15,697 nucleotides of DNA from Candidatus Dadabacteria bacterium. GTDB taxonomy: Bacteria; Desulfobacterota_D; UBA1144; Nemesobacterales; JAJCZQ01. The position numbers and the translations under genes were made by a program. The stretch lies in the NCBI GenBank assembly GCA_030624695.1, contig JAUXJP010000006.1:1-15697 (forward strand). The letters are read 5' to 3'. Of the stretch, positions 12,744 through 15,697 are shown in pieces. The notes beneath the pieces are model-generated. The model worked only from the letters and a program-made list of their open reading frames with translations, was not told where the DNA came from and ran no database searches. The stretch's first letter is position 1; each line of letters starts with the position of its first letter.

Positions 12744-12926
12744 CTATTTTATAAATTTTAGTGCAGAAAGAAGGATATAAGCTGCAATTAAAAGATAAAT
12801 TATACTCCTTAAAAAGATCTTTATTCTGCCGGGCTTTAGTTTTCCTATCTTTTCCCCGCAGTTAATACAGGTATTTGTTTTTACCGTAATTTCATATCCA
12901 CATTCTTCGCATTTGGTAAGGTTCAT
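12744..12926 (-). CDS. Small zinc-ribbon membrane protein
   Basis: The 60-residue product has two CxxC knuckles (Cys6-Cys9 and Cys20-Cys23: CEEC and CINC), forming a zinc ribbon, then a basic linker KLKPGRIKIF and a single membrane helix at about 40-57. It is thus a membrane-anchored zinc ribbon, with the ribbon most likely in the cytoplasm because of the basic linker. I do not recognise a named family. An AGGA sits 6 nt before the ATG. It lies 26 nt after thyX and 10 nt before the pentapeptide gene, so it should be co-transcribed with both. Confidence 0.75.
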   Translation of the reverse strand: MNLTKCEECGYEITVKTNTCINCGEKIGKLKPGRIKIFLRSIIYLLIAAYILLSALKFIK

Positions 12927-12952
12927 TTTAATCCTGTTAAAATTTAATCACT

Positions 12953-14422
12953 CTATTTTATTCTTTCCAGACCCGGTTTTACAAGGTTTGGATGAAAACC
13001 GGATATTTTATCTGAAAGTATTGTTGTAACGTTTTTTATGTCCCACTGTGCCCCTTCTGACATCCTGAGGTTTATAAGGTGATATAACTCCCAGAGGTCA
13101 AATTTACCGATAAGCCTCCTGTTGTGTGCATTGGTCACAATATAACTAGCGGGTACTTCAAGACCGTGGCTGACAAGTTTCTTATAATAATCTTCACTCA
13201 ATTTTATAGCATCTGACAATAGTCCTTCTGTACCTGAAGCTGATACATTTGGTGGTACAGTTACCCCGTTTGCTATCGATGGCTCCTTGTAGATCCAGTC
13301 GACTTTCCTGTGCCTCAGTAATTGGTGCCAGCATGCTTCGCTGATTACAAACTCCGCCTCGTATTTTACAAGTTTAAATACGTTTAATGGGTTGTCATAT
13401 TTCCGTATATTATCAACCGTATTCTTAAAAAGCGGTAAAAGTTCAGCGGCCGGTTTTTCTTTAATCTGATCTGTTATTTCTTTATACGAGAGGTCAGAGT
13501 GTTCAAACAGAATTGCAGAGATAATATCCCTTAGAGCCTGGTCTTCACTTACTTCCTGCCCTTTAATAATGTTTACTTCGCAACCCTCAATATCTTTTCT
13601 TTTATTTTCTGAATATTTATTCCCAAGTCCTTCATTGGATTTTCTCGTGCTTACGATGTAGTCATTTTCATTAGCGTATTTTATAAGGGTAGGTACTGAG
13701 AATTTTACTTCTTCCTTTATCTCTCCAGACCTGTCCCTAACCTCTTTATACCTGCTCGAAAGCAGAATTGAGAGGCTGTCTTCAATTGCCCTTGCATTGC
13801 CTGTCATGCCAAGATTGGTAGTTGTGGCAAGATTTAAGGCATATCTCGCATCTTCAAATGCTGCTTTTTCAAGTGCCCTGTAATGAATACGCTCTTCCAT
13901 GCCATCTGGGGTTGGAACAGATTCCTTTAAAAATTCATAAAGTTTCTCATTCAACTGTGAATATATATCGTATTGTTTATTACAAATATCCTGAAACTCT
14001 GATTTTAATTCTCTATGGCTAATTAACTCAGCAGGTGTGTAAAAATCTCCCTTTACCGGCTTCTGGTACCTCTGGGAGTACTCGGTAAAAGAAAGGTATT
14101 CGTTCGAAAGTTCAAGTAAGGATGAGAACAGACGTGAGACATTTTCTATTCCGATATGTACGGCGGCATGTTCCGCTACGGAAGCGTGTCCGTAGTTAAG
14201 GACCCATTTTTCATGAAATTTGCTTGCCCTTTCCTGGCCAAGCTGTTCTTCGTCTATTACAACACCAATATTGTCACGGAAACTTTTTGGGCTCCTGCTC
14301 ACATAGGCAAAAATTACCGCTATTACTTCCTCCGGAATATTGCTGACCGTGTAGATATCCCTATCGGTATTTGAGACATATTTTTTTAAATCGTTTAATA
14401 ACAATTCTTCGGTATCGGACAT
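12953..14422 (-). CDS. Double-domain ThyX-like (flavin-dependent thymidylate synthase family) protein
   Basis: ThyX methylates dUMP with FAD, NADPH and methylene-tetrahydrofolate; normal ThyX has about 220-250 residues and works as a tetramer. This protein has 489 residues and two ThyX-like halves. In the first half, GHASVAEH (78-85) and SFTEYSQRY (111-119) are retained, but the RHR of the RHRxxS signature is replaced by SNE (about 106-108). In the second half, QLLRHRKVDW keeps RHR (370-372), while the following S-x4-SxRY is lost. HLINLRMSEGAQWDIKNV (448-465) matches the C-terminal ThyX block. The two halves may therefore form one composite site. AGGGG 5 nt before the ATG is a good RBS. Thymidylate synthase activity is inferred, not certain. 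Confidence 0.85.
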   Translation of the reverse strand: MSDTEELLLNDLKKYVSNTDRDIYTVSNIPEEVIAVIFAYVSRSPKSFRDNIGVVIDEEQLGQERASKFHEKWVLNYGHASVAEHAAVHIGIENVSRLFSSLLELSNEYLSFTEYSQRYQKPVKGDFYTPAELISHRELKSEFQDICNKQYDIYSQLNEKLYEFLKESVPTPDGMEERIHYRALEKAAFEDARYALNLATTTNLGMTGNARAIEDSLSILLSSRYKEVRDRSGEIKEEVKFSVPTLIKYANENDYIVSTRKSNEGLGNKYSENKRKDIEGCEVNIIKGQEVSEDQALRDIISAILFEHSDLSYKEITDQIKEKPAAELLPLFKNTVDNIRKYDNPLNVFKLVKYEAEFVISEACWHQLLRHRKVDWIYKEPSIANGVTVPPNVSASGTEGLLSDAIKLSEDYYKKLVSHGLEVPASYIVTNAHNRRLIGKFDLWELYHLINLRMSEGAQWDIKNVTTILSDKISGFHPNLVKPGLERIK

Positions 14423-14427
14423 ATTAA

Positions 14428-14484
14428 CCCCTGGTTCTAGTTTCGTTAGAAGTGCATTTTAAACAAGGTTTTCCTATCATTATA
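14428..14484 (-). promoter_or_regulatory. Possible promoter -10 and ribosome-binding site of the thyX operon
   Basis: TATAAT (14484-14479, minus strand) lies in the 92-nt gap before thyX, without a clear -35. A start near 14472 would give a 50-nt leader. AGGGG at 14432-14428 is 5 nt before the ATG. Confidence 0.35.
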
Positions 14485-14514
14485 AATGATATAAAGGAAC
14501 AAAAAAATATCAGT

Positions 14515-15273
14515 TTAAGAAATGGGAGTAAGTTTTTTCAGCTGCTCTGAAATATAAGGCATTACCTGGTTTGCCTTACCGTAAAGAACAGCGTTAACAT
14601 AATCATCAGCGGGGCTTTCGCCTTCACTTATGATTACTACCTTTTCTTCCCTGTTCATGACCTGGAAGGGGAAGGACGCTATGGGTTCATTTTCAAGATT
14701 GGCCCCGACTGTTACCAGGAGGTCGCAGTGCTGTAGCATCATCCAGGACTCCCTGATTTCCCAATGGGGAAGCGGCTGGTCAGGAAAAGATATGGGAGGT
14801 TTCATCTTGTCACTGCTGCACACAGTGCAAGCAGGTATTTTTTTACCCTTTTCGAGCTGCGCAAGGGTCTCTGTCATCGTGTGGTCCTTGCCGCAATCGG
14901 GACAGGTAACCCAGTGAATAGAGGCGAAAAGCTCGAGTACGTTTTCATTGCCCGCTTTTTGGTGAAGCCCGTCTACATTCTGAGTCATAATACATGTTAC
15001 GTTTGAAAGGAGGCTGATTTCATAAATTGCTTCGTGGCAGGGAGTGGGTGTGGCAGTTTCAATTCCGGGATAAAATCTCTTTATCTTCTCCCAGTAATCT
15101 TCTCTAATTTCAATACTGTTTTTAAACTGCCTTACATCCGGGTTAAAACTCGGATCAGAAGCATCAGGTATCCCGGACTCAAAAATAATCTCGGGGCCTG
15201 TAAGAAAAACTATTTCCCTTGATGCATCTAACCATTCGACTATTGATGTTAAAGCATCTTTTTCTTTTTCCAT
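14515..15273 (-). CDS. Sirtuin-like protein with degenerate catalytic site
   Basis: The 252 residues align with Sir2/CobB deacylases throughout. The NAD-loop GAGIS reads GPEII (26-30) and SGIPDFR reads SGIPDAS (33-39). TQNVDGLH (97-104) is intact. The catalytic His in ELHG is Phe116 (LELFASIH). The zinc cysteines are kept (Cys124, 127, 149, 152). FGE reads FPD (163-165), the GTS motif reads GANL (190-193), and the late Asn motif reads IIS. Substitution of all the key NAD-handling residues and the general base makes NAD-dependent deacylation unlikely. The fold, zinc site and frame are intact, so it may be a binding protein or a highly divergent enzyme. It has a near-consensus promoter and probably a leaderless mRNA, and it lies 92 nt before thyX. 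Confidence 0.85.
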   Translation of the reverse strand: MEKEKDALTSIVEWLDASREIVFLTGPEIIFESGIPDASDPSFNPDVRQFKNSIEIREDYWEKIKRFYPGIETATPTPCHEAIYEISLLSNVTCIMTQNVDGLHQKAGNENVLELFASIHWVTCPDCGKDHTMTETLAQLEKGKKIPACTVCSSDKMKPPISFPDQPLPHWEIRESWMMLQHCDLLVTVGANLENEPIASFPFQVMNREEKVVIISEGESPADDYVNAVLYGKANQVMPYISEQLKKLTPIS

Positions 15274-15282
15274 GTAAATTTG

Positions 15283-15311
15283 ATTATACTGTCAGAAATT
15301 TTACTTATCAA
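15283..15311 (-). promoter_or_regulatory. Strong promoter of the sirtuin-like gene, leaderless geometry
   Basis: On the minus strand TTGATA (15311-15306), 17 nt, TATAAT (15288-15283). The hexamers match five of six and six of six. The -10 ends 9 nt before the ATG at 15273, so transcription should start 2-3 nt before it. No Shine-Dalgarno is present. Confidence 0.75.
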
Positions 15312-15360
15312 TATATACGGGTGCGGGTTAAAATAAGTCTCACGGAGTTAATTGTTAATT

Positions 15361-15687
15361 ATGAAATACAGGATTAAAGATATTACAGAGTTCAGCGATA
15401 CAACACTGTCAATCTCCTGGGAAGATGGGCACGAGAGCCTCTACCTTTACAAAGATTTAAGAAGTGCCTGCCCATGTGCCAGGTGCACGGGGCACGGGGA
15501 AAAACCCCGGTTTAAGAAAATAATACCACTAAGCACAGGGGGACAGCAGGTAAAACCTGATAGTATAGAGTATGTCGGAAATTATGCTGTCAAGTTCTTC
15601 TGGAACGACAAGCACGATACCGGTATTTATACTCTTGACTATCTCAGGGAAAACTGCACCTGTGAGTACTGTACCGTCAATTCCTGA
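15361..15687 (+). CDS. DUF971 (GBBH-like N-terminal) domain protein
   Basis: The 108-residue product is a single DUF971 domain: ITEFSDTTLSISWEDGHESLY at the start, LRSACPCARCTG at about 33-44, GNYAVKFFWNDKHDTGIYTLDYLRE near the end. The CxCxxC of the centre (CPCARC) is common in the family, which also occurs fused to gamma-butyrobetaine hydroxylase and to Mrp-type iron-sulphur carriers. A second CxCxxC (CTCEYC) ends this protein, so two metal or Fe-S ligands sets may exist. Function is not known. The ATG at 15361 is preferred; a TTG at 15352, 4 nt after a GGAG, would add three residues. It is divergent from the sirtuin-like gene. Confidence 0.88.
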   Translation: MKYRIKDITEFSDTTLSISWEDGHESLYLYKDLRSACPCARCTGHGEKPRFKKIIPLSTGGQQVKPDSIEYVGNYAVKFFWNDKHDTGIYTLDYLRENCTCEYCTVNS

Positions 15688-15697
15688 TTACTGGATC

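Noticed and set aside
12294..12761. Plus-strand ORFs rich in Arg, Leu and Phe opposite the pentapeptide gene
   Set aside because: Their apparent repeats are the reverse reading of the A(N/D)LxX repeat codons.
1..15697. Mobile element, prophage, defence system or CRISPR array
   Set aside because: No transposase, integrase, inverted terminal repeats, spaced direct repeats or defence-type domains were seen; gene content is housekeeping and envelope.

Overview
This window looks like ordinary chromosome from an AT-rich, Gram-negative (diderm) bacterium. Several predicted lipoproteins, two OmpA/Pal-type proteins and a CpoB-like protein indicate an outer membrane. IspE and HemL indicate the MEP isoprenoid route and the C5 route to tetrapyrroles. 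An uncultured lineage, for example Dadabacteria or another deltaproteobacteria-like group, is plausible, but this is an impression and the sequence alone does not fix it. I see no tRNA, rRNA, CRISPR array, insertion sequence or prophage, and no gene-free stretch over 300 bases.

Layout. (1) 1-1400, minus: a lipoprotein gene with BamE-like features runs into ispE through a one-base stop/start overlap; ispE leaves the window. (2) 1464-1853, plus: fxsA. (3) 1852-2040: two intrinsic terminators and, on the minus strand, a promoter, a CCUCC-rich stretch and a terminator that together look like an sRNA gene of about 85 nt. (4) 2137-2718, minus: a flavin-reductase-fold protein. (5) 2860-5152, plus: an envelope cluster of two OmpA-domain lipoproteins around a CpoB/YbgF-like TPR lipoprotein, closed by a terminator. 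(6) 5242-8152, plus: hemL, then the ATP synthase Fo genes atpZ, atpI, atpB and atpE, with a terminator after atpE; atpF and the F1 genes are not here. (7) 8203-8640, plus: an unknown lipoprotein, convergent with cca (8630-9979, minus). (8) 10058-11062, plus: a truncated, motif-less relative of acyl-CoA synthetases, convergent with xseA. (9) 15273-11059, minus: a degenerate sirtuin, a double-domain ThyX, a small zinc-ribbon membrane protein, a pentapeptide-repeat protein and xseA, with tight spacing from thyX onward. (10) 15361-15687, plus: a DUF971 protein.

Four points stand out. The candidate sRNA carries a copy of the 16S anti-Shine-Dalgarno tail and is perfectly complementary over 13 nt to the ribosome-binding site of the second OmpA lipoprotein gene. 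Many first genes of transcription units have a -10 box only 5-10 nt before the ATG and no Shine-Dalgarno, which suggests leaderless mRNAs, while pal2, atpE and a few others have good ribosome-binding sites. Two intact ORFs, the sirtuin and the acyl-CoA synthetase relative, have lost their catalytic motifs. The double ThyX has its signature motif split in complementary fashion between its two halves.
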